Assembly: GCA_963819695.1 (NCBI GenBank)
Contig: CAWFXD010000002.1
Coordinates: 722,509-786,508 of the forward strand
Direction: 5' to 3'
Source of the DNA: DASZIT01 sp963819695
GTDB taxonomy: Bacteria > Actinomycetota > Acidimicrobiia > Acidimicrobiales > RAAP-2
DNA length: 64,000 nucleotides
The position numbers and the translations under genes were made by a program. Shown here in pieces: positions 18,645 through 28,285 of this stretch; position 1 is the stretch's first letter, and each line of letters begins with the position of its first letter. The notes beneath the pieces were generated by a model that was not told the DNA's origin, made no database searches, and saw only the letters and a list, made by a program, of their open reading frames with translations.

Positions 18645-20029
18645 TCGGTGGACCGCCGTGGGAACCGGACGGCCCGGTCACCATCGAGGTGTTGACCCCG
18701 ACCGATGCCGAGGCGGCCCAGGCCCGGGCGGCCGGCTCCCTGGCCTCGGCCGGTCTCGGCCATGGCGACCGGGTGGCATTCTGCCTTCCGTCCTCGTCGG
18801 CGCTGCTGTGCGCGGTGCTCGGGGCACTGCGGACCGGAGTCATCCCCGTACTCCTCAATGCCACCCTGCTCGAGGCCGAACGCGACCGGTTGATCACCGA
18901 CGCCTCCCCCGCCCTGGTGGTGACCGGCCCGGCCGACCTGGCCGCGTTCGATGCCGGCACCCCGGTCGAACTCGATCCCTATCCGCGGGGACGGCCGATG
19001 CACTACACGTCGGGGACCACCGGTGAGTCCAAAGGGGTGTGGTCAGGGGTCTGGGACCGTGCCACCTCCGCCGAGGCCTTCGCCGACGAGGCCGACCTCT
19101 GGTCCTTCGGTCCCGACGACGTCCACCTGGTGTGCTCGCCGATGTACCACTCGGTGTCGGTGAGGTTCGCGGCCGGCACCCTGCTCCGAGGGGGGACCTG
19201 CGTCATCCTCGAACGGTTCCAGGCGTCCGCCGCCCTCCGGGCGCTGATGGGGGCGGCCGGCGTCACCCCGACCACCACCTTCATGGCCCCTTCGGCCCTG
19301 GCCCGGCTGCTGGCGCTCGGCCACGAGCTCCCCGACCGGTTCGACGCCCTCCGCCTGCTGGTCCACGCCGGATCGGCCTGCCCGGAGACGCTCAAGCGGA
19401 AGGCCCTCGAGCGGGTCGGCAACGGGGTGCTGTGGGAGTTCTACGGGTCCACCGAGGGGCAGTTCACCGCGTGTTCGCCGGAGGAGTGGTCGGACCATCC
19501 CGGCAGCGTGGGCCGGGCCCGCCCGGGACGGACCATCACCGTCGACGACGACGGCACCATCTGGTGCCGGCCTCCCGATTTCGGGAAGTTCGAGTACTGG
19601 CGGGACGAGGACAAGACCGCCTCGGCGTGGCGGGACGGCGCCTTCACCGTGGGCGACCTCGGCCGGCTCGATGCCGACGGCTACCTGTACCTCGACGGCC
19701 GCCGGGACGATCTGATCATCAGCGGCGGGGTCAACGTCTATCCGGCCGAGATCGAACACGTCCTCGCCGAGGTGGCCGGGGTGGCCGGGGTGGCGGTGGT
19801 CGGCCTTCCCGACGAGACCTGGGGCCAGCGGGTCTGCGCCGTCGTGGTTCCCGACACCCGCGCCGGGTTCGCCGATCCCGCCGGCTTGATCGGGGCACTC
19901 GAGGCCCATGCCGCCGCCCGGATGGCCGGGTTCAAGCGGCCCAAGCAGTATTTCGTGGTCGAGGCGCTCCCGACCACCGCCACCGGGAAGCTCCAGCGCG
20001 GTGAGGTTGCCGCCCAGCTCGGGGTTTAG
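18641..20029 (+). CDS. AMP-forming acyl-CoA synthetase/ligase
   Basis: 462 residues with ANL-superfamily motifs: the P-loop YTSGTTGESKG, LWEFYGSTEGQ, GDLGRLDADGYLYLDGR, the hinge DDLIISGGVNVYPAEIE and the catalytic Lys motif TATGKLQRG near the end. It activates a carboxylic acid as acyl-AMP and then the CoA thioester. The N-terminal domain is shorter than in long-chain ligases, suggesting a small or aromatic acid substrate (inference). It is translationally coupled to the MFS gene and followed 29 bases later by an aldehyde dehydrogenase. Confidence 0.9.
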   Translation: MIGGPPWEPDGPVTIEVLTPTDAEAAQARAAGSLASAGLGHGDRVAFCLPSSSALLCAVLGALRTGVIPVLLNATLLEAERDRLITDASPALVVTGPADLAAFDAGTPVELDPYPRGRPMHYTSGTTGESKGVWSGVWDRATSAEAFADEADLWSFGPDDVHLVCSPMYHSVSVRFAAGTLLRGGTCVILERFQASAALRALMGAAGVTPTTTFMAPSALARLLALGHELPDRFDALRLLVHAGSACPETLKRKALERVGNGVLWEFYGSTEGQFTACSPEEWSDHPGSVGRARPGRTITVDDDGTIWCRPPDFGKFEYWRDEDKTASAWRDGAFTVGDLGRLDADGYLYLDGRRDDLIISGGVNVYPAEIEHVLAEVAGVAGVAVVGLPDETWGQRVCAVVVPDTRAGFADPAGLIGALEAHAAARMAGFKRPKQYFVVEALPTTATGKLQRGEVAAQLGV

Positions 20030-20058
20030 GCGGCTCACCGATGAGGGAGAATCGATCC

Positions 20059-21462
20059 ATGAGCCCCAGCGACGCCGGACCCCCACTCGCCTCCGTCAAC
20101 CCCGCCACCGGCGAACTGCTGCAATCCTTCGAGCCGTTCGACGCCGACGAGGTCGAGACCCGGCTGGCCTTGGCGGCCAAGGCGGCGCCCGAATGGGCCG
20201 CCACCAGCTTCGCCGACCGGGCCCGGCTGCTGGTCACCGTGGCCGAGCACCTCGAGGCGGAGCTGCCGGACATCGCCCATCTGGTCACCACCGAGATGGG
20301 CAAGCCCTTTGCCCAGGCCAAGGGCGAGGTGGCCAAGTGCGCCAACGCCTTCCGGTGGTTCGCCGCCCATGGCGAGGGTTTTCTCACCGATGAGGAGATG
20401 CCGGTCGACGCCTCGCTGGGGCTGGTCACCTACCAGCCACTCGGACCGGTGCTTGCCATCATGCCCTGGAACTTTCCCCTGTGGCAGGTGGTGAGGTTCG
20501 CGGCCCCGGCGGTGATGGCCGGCAACGTCGGGTTGTTGAAGCACTCGCCCAACGTGAGCCGGACTTCGCTGCTGCTGGAAGATCTCTTCCGCCGGGCCGG
20601 GGCCCCGCCCGGGGTCTTCCAGTCCCTGTTGGTCGGGACCGATCAGGTGCCGGCGATCATCGCCGATCGGCGGATCAAAGCCGTGACCCTGACCGGCAGC
20701 GTCGGCGCCGGCCGATCAGTCGGCGCCCAGGCCGGGGCCGCCATCAAGCACGTGGTCCTCGAGCTCGGCGGCAGTGATCCGTTCATCGTGCTGCCGTCGG
20801 CCGACCTGGAGCGGGCGGTATCGGTCGGGGTCCAGGCGCGGATGCAGAACACCGGGCAGTCGTGCATCGCCGCCAAGCGGTTCATCGTGCACGAGGAGGT
20901 GGCCGACGCCTTCATCGCCGCGTTCGTGGCCCAGGTGAAGGCCCTCACCGTCGGGGACCCGTTCGACCCCGCCACCGAGGTGGGCCCGCTGGTGACCGCA
21001 ATAGCCCGGGACAACATCGAGGCCCTGGTGGACGACGCCCGCGACCACGGCGCATCCATCCTCTGCGGCGGCGAGCGGATGGTCGGCCCCGAGGGCCCCG
21101 ACAAGGCCGGCTTCTTCTACCTTCCGACCGTGATCGAAGGCATCACCCCCGAGATGAGGGTGGCCACCGAAGAGGTGTTCGGGCCGGTGGCCCTGGTCTT
21201 CCGGGTGGCGAGCGGCGAGGAGGCACTGGCGGTGGCCAACGGCACCGACTTCGGGCTCGGCTCCAGCGTGTGGACCAATGACCCCGACGAGCAGCAGCGG
21301 TTCGTCGCCGGGCTCGAGGCCGGCCAGGTGTTCGTGAACGGCATGGTGGTGTCGATGCCCGAGCTCCCGTTCGGCGGCATCAAGACCTCGGGGGTGGGCC
21401 GAGAGCTGTCTCAGCACGGGATCCGCGAGTTCTGCAACGTCAAGTCGGTGTGGGTGGCCTGA
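20059..21462 (+). CDS. Aldehyde dehydrogenase (succinate-semialdehyde dehydrogenase-like)
   Basis: 467 residues. The start at ATG 20059 has a GGGAG element upstream; an in-frame ATG at 20041 is an alternative. PWNFPLWQVVRFAAPAVMAGN, TLTGSVGAGRSVG, general base ELGGSDPF, nucleophile Cys in NTGQSCIAAKRF and EEVFGPVAL are all present. The sequence resembles the short NAD(P)+ succinate-semialdehyde dehydrogenase branch (GabD1-like). It is the last gene of the MFS / AMP-ligase operon and would convert an aldehyde to the acid that the ligase activates. Confidence 0.88.
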   Translation: MSPSDAGPPLASVNPATGELLQSFEPFDADEVETRLALAAKAAPEWAATSFADRARLLVTVAEHLEAELPDIAHLVTTEMGKPFAQAKGEVAKCANAFRWFAAHGEGFLTDEEMPVDASLGLVTYQPLGPVLAIMPWNFPLWQVVRFAAPAVMAGNVGLLKHSPNVSRTSLLLEDLFRRAGAPPGVFQSLLVGTDQVPAIIADRRIKAVTLTGSVGAGRSVGAQAGAAIKHVVLELGGSDPFIVLPSADLERAVSVGVQARMQNTGQSCIAAKRFIVHEEVADAFIAAFVAQVKALTVGDPFDPATEVGPLVTAIARDNIEALVDDARDHGASILCGGERMVGPEGPDKAGFFYLPTVIEGITPEMRVATEEVFGPVALVFRVASGEEALAVANGTDFGLGSSVWTNDPDEQQRFVAGLEAGQVFVNGMVVSMPELPFGGIKTSGVGRELSQHGIREFCNVKSVWVA

Positions 21463-21495
21463 GCCCGGCCCACCACCCGCGGCCGGGTCGACCGG

Positions 21496-22326
21496 CTACT
21501 GGGTGGAGGTGACCACGTGGTCGACGACGGGGGCCGCCGCCCAGGCTCCCGATGTCGAGGTCCAGGTGCGACCGCCGTAGGACACCGAGGTGAGGTGGTA
21601 GTTGTAGGCGTGGGCGACGGCCCAGGCAGCGATCTGCCATCCCCGTTGGGTGGTCGCCGGGGTCCCGAACGGGTTGGGGCCGAGCTCGGCGGTGGCCGCC
21701 GCCACCAGGGCGGCGTGGGTCGGTGTCGTCCCTCCGAAACTGGTGAGGTGGCAGGCAAGGCCGGCGGGGACCTCACCGGTGGTGGCGATGGCCAGGGCCT
21801 GGGCTTCGAGGGACCACTGGGCGTAGGCATCAGGGGTGGCGCTGTGCTGGACCAGCTGGGCGGCTTCGGTCACCGGGAGCGACTCCCAGCCCGGGACCTG
21901 GGCCAGATGGTCGAAGAAGGCGCCGGCGGCATAGGCCGGGTCCATGATCTGGGCGGTGGTTCCCCAACCCTGGGAGGGGCGTTGCTGGAAGAGGCCGACG
22001 GAGTCGAGGTCGCCGTAGGGGAGGTTCTGGAGCTGGGTCTCCTGGAAGGAGGTGGCCAGGGCCACGGTGGCGGCATGGTCGGGCAATCCCTTCTGCTGCC
22101 CGACGGCGGTGATGATGGCGGCGTTCTGCGCCTGGGTCGGGGTGATGGCGTAGGGGCCGCCGGCCGAGCCACTCCCGAAGGTGCACATCGAGGCCACCAC
22201 CGGTGGGGTCGGTCGCCCTCCGAAGACGATGGCGGCGACTGTCCCGGCCACCCCCAGTGCCACCAGGGAGATGATGGTGACCCGGAGCCGGCGTCTGGGC
22301 GCCCTCGATCGCGATGTTCGTCTCAT
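21496..22326 (-). CDS. Secreted/membrane-anchored lysozyme-like actinobacterial protein
   Basis: 276 residues with a basic N-terminus and one hydrophobic segment (VTIISLVALGVAGTVAAIVFGG), then an extracellular domain. The core QNAAIITAVGQQKGLPDHAA, ALATSFQETQLQNL, and DSVGLFQQRPSQGWG strongly resembles a widespread actinobacterial family often labelled only as hypothetical or 'heavy metal transporter'. The QES/QET plus GLFQQRPSQGWG pattern looks lysozyme/transglycosylase-like, suggesting cell-wall work. The start at ATG 22326 gives the cleanest signal anchor. Confidence 0.7.
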   Translation of the reverse strand: MRRTSRSRAPRRRLRVTIISLVALGVAGTVAAIVFGGRPTPPVVASMCTFGSGSAGGPYAITPTQAQNAAIITAVGQQKGLPDHAATVALATSFQETQLQNLPYGDLDSVGLFQQRPSQGWGTTAQIMDPAYAAGAFFDHLAQVPGWESLPVTEAAQLVQHSATPDAYAQWSLEAQALAIATTGEVPAGLACHLTSFGGTTPTHAALVAAATAELGPNPFGTPATTQRGWQIAAWAVAHAYNYHLTSVSYGGRTWTSTSGAWAAAPVVDHVVTSTQ

Positions 22327-22492
22327 GGTTGGCAGGGGCCGGCTTTCTCGGTCGCTTGTCGTTCGGGGCGATGGACTGACGGGCGAGCCGGCCGGCATGA
22401 AGCTTCTCATCTCGAAGGGCCGCGGACCCGTCAGGGCCCGGTCGAGACGCCGCGGTGTTCGATCCGGGGCCCGGTTGCGTAAGACTGCACCG

Positions 22493-23656
22493 GTGCGCGC
22501 CTATCTCGATCATGCGGCCACCACGCCCATGCGACCGGAGGCGGTCGAGGCCATGCTGCCCTACCTTGGCGGGGCCGGGATGTCCGGCAACCCCTCGGGG
22601 AGCCACCGCGAATCCCGGAGGGCGCGGCTGGCGGTGGACGACGCCCGTGAGCAGATCGCCGGTCTTCTCGGGGCTGACCTCGGCGAGGTGGTGTTCACCG
22701 GCAGCGGCACCGAGGCGGACAATCTGGCCATCACCGGCGCCCTCGGCGCGCGGCCGGTTTCCGCCGGCGGCCGGACCGGAGCGATCGTGTGCACGGCCAT
22801 GGAGCACCATGCGGTGCTCAACACCTGCCGGGCGGCGGCCGGGCCCGGGAGCCGCGGGCTCCGGGAAGTGGGCGCCGACCGTTCGGGGATGGTCGATCTC
22901 GAAAGGTTGGCCGAAGCCTGCACTCCCGATGTCCGGCTGGTGTCGGTGATGGCGGTGAACAACGAAATCGGCACCGTCCAGCCACTCGACGAGGTGTCCC
23001 GCCTCGTCCGCACCCTGTCGCCGGACGCCGTGCTCCACACCGACGCCGTCCAGGCCGCGCCGTGGCTGGACATGCCGCCGATCACCGCCTGCGTCGACCT
23101 CCTGTCGTTGAGCGCCCACAAGTTCGGTGGTCCACAGGGGGTGGGCGCCCTGGTGGTCCGCAACGGGGTGCCCATCGAGGCGGTGATCCATGGCGGGGGA
23201 CAGGAGCGGGAGCGGCGGAGCGGGACCCACAATGTGGCCGGCATCGTGGCCATGGCCGCCGCCCTGTCGGCGACGGTGGCCGAGCGCGCCGACACCCTGG
23301 TCCGGGTCACCGCACTCCGTGACCGGTTGGTTGACGGGCTGTCGGCCTCGGTGGCCGGGACCGCGGAAACCGGGGACCGAAGGGCCAAGGTTCCCGGGCA
23401 TGCCCACGTCCGCTTCGACGGGGTCGAGAGCGAGGCAATGGTGGTGCTCCTCGACGACGCCGGGGTGGCCGCCTCGGCCGGGGCCGCCTGCTCGAGCGGG
23501 GCGGTGGAGCCCAGCCATGTGCTGCTGGCCATGGGGTTCGGCAAGGAGGCGGCCGGCAGCGGGGTCCGGTTCTCACTGGGGACGACGTCGACCGACGCCG
23601 ATGTCGATCACGTACTGGCCACGGTCCCGGACGTGGTCGCCCGCCTGCGAAACTAG
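22493..23656 (+). CDS. iscS: Cysteine desulfurase (IscS/NifS class V aminotransferase)
   Basis: 387 residues starting at GTG 22493 (MRAYLDHAATTPMRPEA). PLP Lys is in SLSAHKFGGPQGVG. The sulfur-accepting Cys loop is AGAACSSGAVEPSHVL, and EMEHHAVL-like AMEHHAVLN lies upstream. It produces persulfide sulfur from L-cysteine for Fe-S clusters and tRNA thiolation. It lies four bases before mnmA, which consumes this sulfur, as in other actinobacteria. Confidence 0.93.
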   Translation: MRAYLDHAATTPMRPEAVEAMLPYLGGAGMSGNPSGSHRESRRARLAVDDAREQIAGLLGADLGEVVFTGSGTEADNLAITGALGARPVSAGGRTGAIVCTAMEHHAVLNTCRAAAGPGSRGLREVGADRSGMVDLERLAEACTPDVRLVSVMAVNNEIGTVQPLDEVSRLVRTLSPDAVLHTDAVQAAPWLDMPPITACVDLLSLSAHKFGGPQGVGALVVRNGVPIEAVIHGGGQERERRSGTHNVAGIVAMAAALSATVAERADTLVRVTALRDRLVDGLSASVAGTAETGDRRAKVPGHAHVRFDGVESEAMVVLLDDAGVAASAGAACSSGAVEPSHVLLAMGFGKEAAGSGVRFSLGTTSTDADVDHVLATVPDVVARLRN

Positions 23657-23660
23657 ATCG

Positions 23661-24734
23661 GTGCGAGTACTCGTTGCCATGTCCGGAGGGGTCGACTCCT
23701 CGGTGGCCGCCGCCCTGCTGGTGGAGGAGTTGGGGCGCGAACAGGTGGTGGGGGCCACCCTGAAGCTCTGGGGTGGGCCCTCGGACTCGGGATGCTGCTC
23801 GGTGGCCGATGTGGAGGACGCCCGCCGGGTGGCCGATCAGCTCGGCGTGGTCCACCACGTGTTCAACTTCACCGCCGAATTCGAAGCGCGGGTGGTGAAC
23901 CCCTACATCGAGGGTCACGCCATCGGCCGCACCCCGAACCCGTGCATCGAGTGCAACCGGTACCTCAAGTTCGACCGGCTGTTCGAGCGGGCCCGTTCGC
24001 TCGGGTTCGACGCCGTCGCCACCGGGCACCATGCCCGTCGCGCCACGACCGAGGACGGCCGTCACCGGCTGATCCGGGGAGCGGATCCGCTCAAGGATCA
24101 GTCGTACGTGCTGGCCATGCTGGGGCAGGAGCAGCTGGCCCGGTCTCGGTTCCCGGTCGGGAGGCTGACCAAGGCCGAGGTCCGCCAGGAGGCCGCCCGC
24201 CTGGGTCTCCGCACCGCCCTGAAGCCCGACAGCCAGGACGTGTGTTTCATCCGGTCGGATGAGGGCCGGGATGGCTTTTTGGCTGACCGGCTGCCTCTCC
24301 ATGACGGTCGGCTGATCGACGATGCCACCGGGGAGGATCTCGGCCCGGTGCCGGCGGTGGAGCTGGTGACGGTGGGCCAGCGCCGGGGGATGGGACACGG
24401 GTCCGACGGGCGCCGCCGCTATGTCACCGCCGTCGACGTTTCCGCCCGCCGGGTGCGGATCGGGACTCCCGAGGCGGCCAACGCCCTCGGGGTGGAGCTG
24501 CACACGGTGACCTGGGTCGACGACGACCGGGTGGGCGGGGCCCCGGAGTGCGCGGCCATCGCCCAATGCAGCGCCCACGGCCGTCCGGTGGCCTGCACGG
24601 TGCGCCGGAGCCGGACCGGCCATCTGTCGGTGACGTTCGCCACCGCCCAGCGGCGGATCGCACCCGGCCAGACCGTGGCGCTCTACGATCCCGCCGACCC
24701 CGACGCCGTCATCGGTTCGGGCATCGCCGCATGA
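23661..24734 (+). CDS. mnmA: tRNA-specific 2-thiouridylase MnmA
   Basis: 357 residues. The N-terminal PP-loop ATPase motif AMSGGVDSSVAAALL, NPCIECNRYLKFD (catalytic Cys region), TGHHAR and DSQDVCFI (second catalytic Cys) are all present. It transfers sulfur to wobble U34 of tRNA-Lys/Glu/Gln. GTG 23661 starts four bases after the desulfurase stop, and the stop overlaps the ligA ATG (ATGA), so iscS-mnmA-ligA are one operon. Confidence 0.95.
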   Translation: MRVLVAMSGGVDSSVAAALLVEELGREQVVGATLKLWGGPSDSGCCSVADVEDARRVADQLGVVHHVFNFTAEFEARVVNPYIEGHAIGRTPNPCIECNRYLKFDRLFERARSLGFDAVATGHHARRATTEDGRHRLIRGADPLKDQSYVLAMLGQEQLARSRFPVGRLTKAEVRQEAARLGLRTALKPDSQDVCFIRSDEGRDGFLADRLPLHDGRLIDDATGEDLGPVPAVELVTVGQRRGMGHGSDGRRRYVTAVDVSARRVRIGTPEAANALGVELHTVTWVDDDRVGGAPECAAIAQCSAHGRPVACTVRRSRTGHLSVTFATAQRRIAPGQTVALYDPADPDAVIGSGIAA

Positions 24735-26851
24735 CCGAGTCGTCCGACGAGGGCGATCCGGCGGGGCGGGCGGCCCGGCTCCGCGAGCTGATCGCCTTCC
24801 ACAACCAGCAGTACTACCAACTCGACGCGCCCGAGGTTCCCGACGCCGAGTACGACGCGCTGGTGCGCGAGCTTCGGGCCATCGAGGCCGAGCACCCCGA
24901 TCTGGCCGTCGCGGATTCGCCCACCGGGTCGGTAGGGGCGCCGGTGTCCACCCTGTTCTCGCCGGTCGCCCACCGGGTGCCGATGATGAGCCTCGACAAC
25001 GCCATCCGGCCCGACGAGTTGCAGGCTTGGGCCGATCGGCTGGCCAAGCGCATCCCCGCCGACACCACCTTCGTGTGCGAGTTGAAGATCGACGGGCTGG
25101 CCATGTCCCTCACCTACCAGGAGGGGCGCTACGTCCAGGCCGCCACCCGGGGGGACGGCAACGTCGGCGAAGACGTCACCGCCAATGTCGCCACCATCGC
25201 CGACATCCCCCCGGCCCTCGCCAAGAAGGTCGTCGCCCCGGCGGTCATCGAAGTGCGGGGCGAGGTGTACATGCCCAGCACCGCCTTCGAGGAGTTGAAT
25301 CGGCGGCAGGAGGAATCCGGGGGCAGGCTGTTCGTCAATCCCCGGAACTCGGCGGCCGGGTCGCTCCGACAGAAGGACGCCTCCATCACCGCCTCCCGGG
25401 CGCTGTCGTTCTGGGCCTATCAGGTCGGCGACCTCCAGCCCGGGACGGACCCTCCGGGATCAGCGCTCCCCGACGAACTGCTCAGCTCCCAGTCGTCCAC
25501 CCTCAAGTGGTTGAAGCGGGCCGGGTTCCCGGTCAACCCCGAGAACCGGGCGGTGCACGGCCTCGACGAGGCGCTGGCCTTCTGCCGGCATTGGGAGGAG
25601 CACCGGCACGACCTCGGCTACGAGATCGACGGGGTGGTGATCAAGGTCGACGACCTGGCCCTGCAACGGGAGCTGGGCGCCACGTCCCACGCCCCGAGGT
25701 GGGCGATCGCCTACAAGTTCCCGCCCGAGGAGCGGACCACCCGGCTGCGGGCGATCCAGGTGTCGATCGGGCGCACCGGCAAGGCCACCCCGTTCGCGGT
25801 GCTCGAGCCGGTGTTCGTGGGCGGATCGACGGTGTCGCTGGCCACCCTGCACAACGAGGACCAGGTGGGGCTGAAGGATGTGCGCCCCGGTGAAGACGTC
25901 GTCGTCCGGAAAGCCGGCGACGTGATCCCCGAGGTGGTGGGACCGGTGCTGGTGGGCGCCGACGGGAACCGGAAGAAGCGCCGTCCACCCAAGTGGAGAT
26001 TCCCGACGGTGTGCCCGAGCTGTGGTGCGCCGCTGATCCGGCTGGAGGGGGAGAGCGACACCTTCTGCACCAATCTCGACTGTCCCGCCCAACGGGTGCA
26101 GCGCATCGCCCACTTCGCCTCGAGGTCGGCCATGGACATCGAGGGGCTCGGCGAGCAGCGGGTGGAGCTGTTCGTCCGGCAAGGATTGCTCTCCGACGTC
26201 GCCGACCTCTACTCCTTCACCGCCGACACCCTGGCGGGGCTCGAGGGGTTCGGGCCGCTCTCCATCGCCAACCTGTTGGCCGCCATCGATGCCTCCCGCC
26301 GCCGCCCGCTCCACCAGATGCTGTTCGGACTGGGTATCCGCCACCTGGGCCAGGTCGGCTCGTTGGCCCTGGCCCGGGCGTTCGGGAACCTCGACGGGAT
26401 CTTGGCGGCCGATGAAGCCGCCTTGGCGGCGGTGGACGGGGTGGGCACCATCATCGCCGCCAGTGTCACCCGGTGGTTCGCCTCCGAGGTCAACCGCGGG
26501 GTGGTGGACCGGTTGCGCGGTGGCGGGGTCAACGTCGAGGAGCCCGGGGCTCGGGGCGACGGCGGGGCCGGATCCGGGGATGCCCCGGTGGATCAGACCC
26601 TGGCCGGCAAGTCGGTGGTGGTGACCGGGACGCTGGAGGGCCTCACCCGGGAAGCCGCGGAAGAGGCGATCATGGCCCGCGGCGGGAAATCGCCGGGCAG
26701 CGTGTCCAACAAGACGTTCGCGGTGGTGTTGGGCCAATCCCCGGGAGCCTCGAAATTGACCAAGGCGGAAAAGTTGGGGATCCCGGTGGTGACCGGAGTC
26801 GACGAGTTCAGGGCCCTACTCGAAACCGGAGAAATTCCCCCGACAACCTGA
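24731..26851 (+). CDS. ligA: NAD-dependent DNA ligase LigA
   Basis: 706 residues, normal length for LigA. The order is: Ia domain (YYQLDAPEVPDAEYD), adenylation domain with active-site Lys 119 in CELKIDG, OB fold, four-Cys zinc finger (CPSCG, CTNLDC), helix-hairpin-helix region, and a C-terminal BRCT domain (GKSVVVTGTLEGLTREAAEE). It seals nicks during replication and repair. It starts at ATG 24731, overlapping the mnmA stop. Confidence 0.97.
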   Translation: MTESSDEGDPAGRAARLRELIAFHNQQYYQLDAPEVPDAEYDALVRELRAIEAEHPDLAVADSPTGSVGAPVSTLFSPVAHRVPMMSLDNAIRPDELQAWADRLAKRIPADTTFVCELKIDGLAMSLTYQEGRYVQAATRGDGNVGEDVTANVATIADIPPALAKKVVAPAVIEVRGEVYMPSTAFEELNRRQEESGGRLFVNPRNSAAGSLRQKDASITASRALSFWAYQVGDLQPGTDPPGSALPDELLSSQSSTLKWLKRAGFPVNPENRAVHGLDEALAFCRHWEEHRHDLGYEIDGVVIKVDDLALQRELGATSHAPRWAIAYKFPPEERTTRLRAIQVSIGRTGKATPFAVLEPVFVGGSTVSLATLHNEDQVGLKDVRPGEDVVVRKAGDVIPEVVGPVLVGADGNRKKRRPPKWRFPTVCPSCGAPLIRLEGESDTFCTNLDCPAQRVQRIAHFASRSAMDIEGLGEQRVELFVRQGLLSDVADLYSFTADTLAGLEGFGPLSIANLLAAIDASRRRPLHQMLFGLGIRHLGQVGSLALARAFGNLDGILAADEAALAAVDGVGTIIAASVTRWFASEVNRGVVDRLRGGGVNVEEPGARGDGGAGSGDAPVDQTLAGKSVVVTGTLEGLTREAAEEAIMARGGKSPGSVSNKTFAVVLGQSPGASKLTKAEKLGIPVVTGVDEFRALLETGEIPPTT

Positions 26852-27807
26852 GCGCAGGCCGTTGGTGGTGCCCGCCGGCTTCGGCGTTGATGGGTCCCGG
26901 GTTGTCCGGCTGGGTGCTCATACGAGCCGTGGCCGCCCACGAGTTCGATGGTCCGCACTTCGACGAAGGGAAGCCGCCAGCCAAGGGCCGTGACTCGATC
27001 CTTGTACTCATCACCTATCGATGGGCGAGGGCGGTGGCGCTGACCAGGCGCCACGAGCGGCTGGCGTTGGCGGTAGTGGGCAGCGGCCGCCCGAACGACG
27101 CGCTCGGCCTCAGCCATGGTCTCTGTCCGGGCCTGCCAACCCGAGGACGACATCCAGACCTCCGGGTCGGCCTCGACGGCGGGGCGCCAGAGCGGATGCC
27201 GCATCGAACCCGTCTCCGTGCTCAGGGTGACACCCAGCCGGCCAGCGCGGGAGGCGGTGGACAGCTGGGACAGAAGTCGCACCCGCTCATCGTGGCCGAG
27301 GTAGATGAGCAGGCCTTCCAGGATCCACAACGTCGATCCGCCGGCATCCCAGCCGTAGTCGGCGAGCCGAGTTATCCATTCGGGGTCGAGGATGTCGGCA
27401 ATCACCGTCTCACGGCCGCAGCGTGGGGCAAGCCCGGCGTCTTCGACCAAGGCTTCCTTCATGTCCACGATGTCGCTCCGGTCGACCTCGAAGACGGTGG
27501 TGTCGGGTGGCAGCGGCAACCGGAAGGCGCGGGCGTCGAGGCCGGAGGCCACGATGACGACCTGGCGGACGCCGTCATCGATCGCACCCATCGTCAGCGC
27601 GTCGAGGAATCGGGTCCGGACCGCCACCCACGCCACCAGGCCGGGGCGTGCGGCCGGGAGGAAATGATCGACGTTCCGGACGAAATGGACGGCCAACGGA
27701 TCGTCGAACCACTTGTCGGGACGAACACTCTCGATGGCCCGGCACCTGGCCACCGCCACCGCCGTCCAGCCCACCGGCGAAAGGCTCGACCGGTCAGGAA
27801 CGGCCAT
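26593..27807 (-). CDS. SAM-dependent methyltransferase (leucine carboxyl methyltransferase-like), 3' end uncertain
   Basis: The first ~290 residues form a class I methyltransferase of the LCM/TIGR00027-like type: LSPVGWTAVAVARCRA, the SAM loop VIVASGLDARAFRL, FEVDRSDIVDMKE and LWILEGLLIYL. The frame then continues for about 86 codons antisense to the 3' end of ligA, with Arg/Pro-rich sequence unlike the family. The true stop is therefore probably lost to a frameshift near 26,900-27,050, or the overlap is spurious. The start at ATG 27807 overlaps the MarR gene by 14 bases, so the two are coupled. Confidence 0.7.
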   Translation of the reverse strand: MAVPDRSSLSPVGWTAVAVARCRAIESVRPDKWFDDPLAVHFVRNVDHFLPAARPGLVAWVAVRTRFLDALTMGAIDDGVRQVVIVASGLDARAFRLPLPPDTTVFEVDRSDIVDMKEALVEDAGLAPRCGRETVIADILDPEWITRLADYGWDAGGSTLWILEGLLIYLGHDERVRLLSQLSTASRAGRLGVTLSTETGSMRHPLWRPAVEADPEVWMSSSGWQARTETMAEAERVVRAAAAHYRQRQPLVAPGQRHRPRPSIGDEYKDRVTALGWRLPFVEVRTIELVGGHGSYEHPAGQPGTHQRRSRRAPPTACAQVVGGISPVSSRALNSSTPVTTGIPNFSALVNFEAPGDWPNTTANVLLDTLPGDFPPRAMIASSAASRVRPSSVPVTTTDLPARV

Positions 27808-28249
27808 GGCCCATCTCAACGATGGCTCCCAGAACGGCTCGGGCCCGAGCCAGGTCCTGGTGGCTGACCCGGGTGGCGAGCCCGGCGTCGACCTGTTCGA
27901 CCGCTTTGCGGATCTCGGCGGCGGCCGCCCTCCCGCGTCCGGTGAGCCCCACCGTCACCCTGCGCCGGTCACCCGGATCGGGGGTACGCTCGACGTAACC
28001 CCGGGTGACCAGGGTGTCGACGAGCTGGCTGGCGGCCTGCTTGGATACCGCCAGCTCGCCGGCCACGTCACGTAGGTCGTGACCGCTACGGGCGATGCGC
28101 CCCAGCAACGAGCCGCCGCTCCGAGGAATGTCGTCGAATCCAGCGCCGATCAGGGCGGCGCGGATGGCGGCGGCGTACGTCCGGCGGGCCGCCCCCAGCA
28201 ACTGGGGTAGCACGACATCCTGATACCACGGGGTTTGGTCGCCGCTCAT
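27794..28249 (-). CDS. MarR-family transcriptional regulator
   Basis: 151 residues with a winged helix: RDVAGELAVSKQAASQLVDTLVTRGYVERTPDPGDRRRVTVGLTGRG carries the recognition helix and the DxRR wing. Flanking helices form the dimer interface. It probably represses its own promoter and the coupled methyltransferase. The short upstream region carries repeated TTGACTAT elements that look like its operator (separate entry). Confidence 0.9.
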   Translation of the reverse strand: MSGDQTPWYQDVVLPQLLGAARRTYAAAIRAALIGAGFDDIPRSGGSLLGRIARSGHDLRDVAGELAVSKQAASQLVDTLVTRGYVERTPDPGDRRRVTVGLTGRGRAAAAEIRKAVEQVDAGLATRVSHQDLARARAVLGAIVEMGHGRS

Positions 28250-28259
28250 CGGTGCACCA

Positions 28260-28285
28260 TATAGTCAACTAACTAGATAGTCAAA
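28260..28285 (-). promoter_or_regulatory. AT-rich promoter/operator of the marR-methyltransferase unit
   Basis: Minus strand: two direct TTGACTAT elements 8 bases apart, with an internal TAGTTAG / CTAACTA-type dyad, within 10-35 bases of the MarR start. This is the only AT-rich island nearby. The first TTGACT can act as a -35 box and TATATG near the start as a -10, although the spacing (15) is short. The overlap of promoter and repeats suggests autorepression. Confidence 0.55.
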
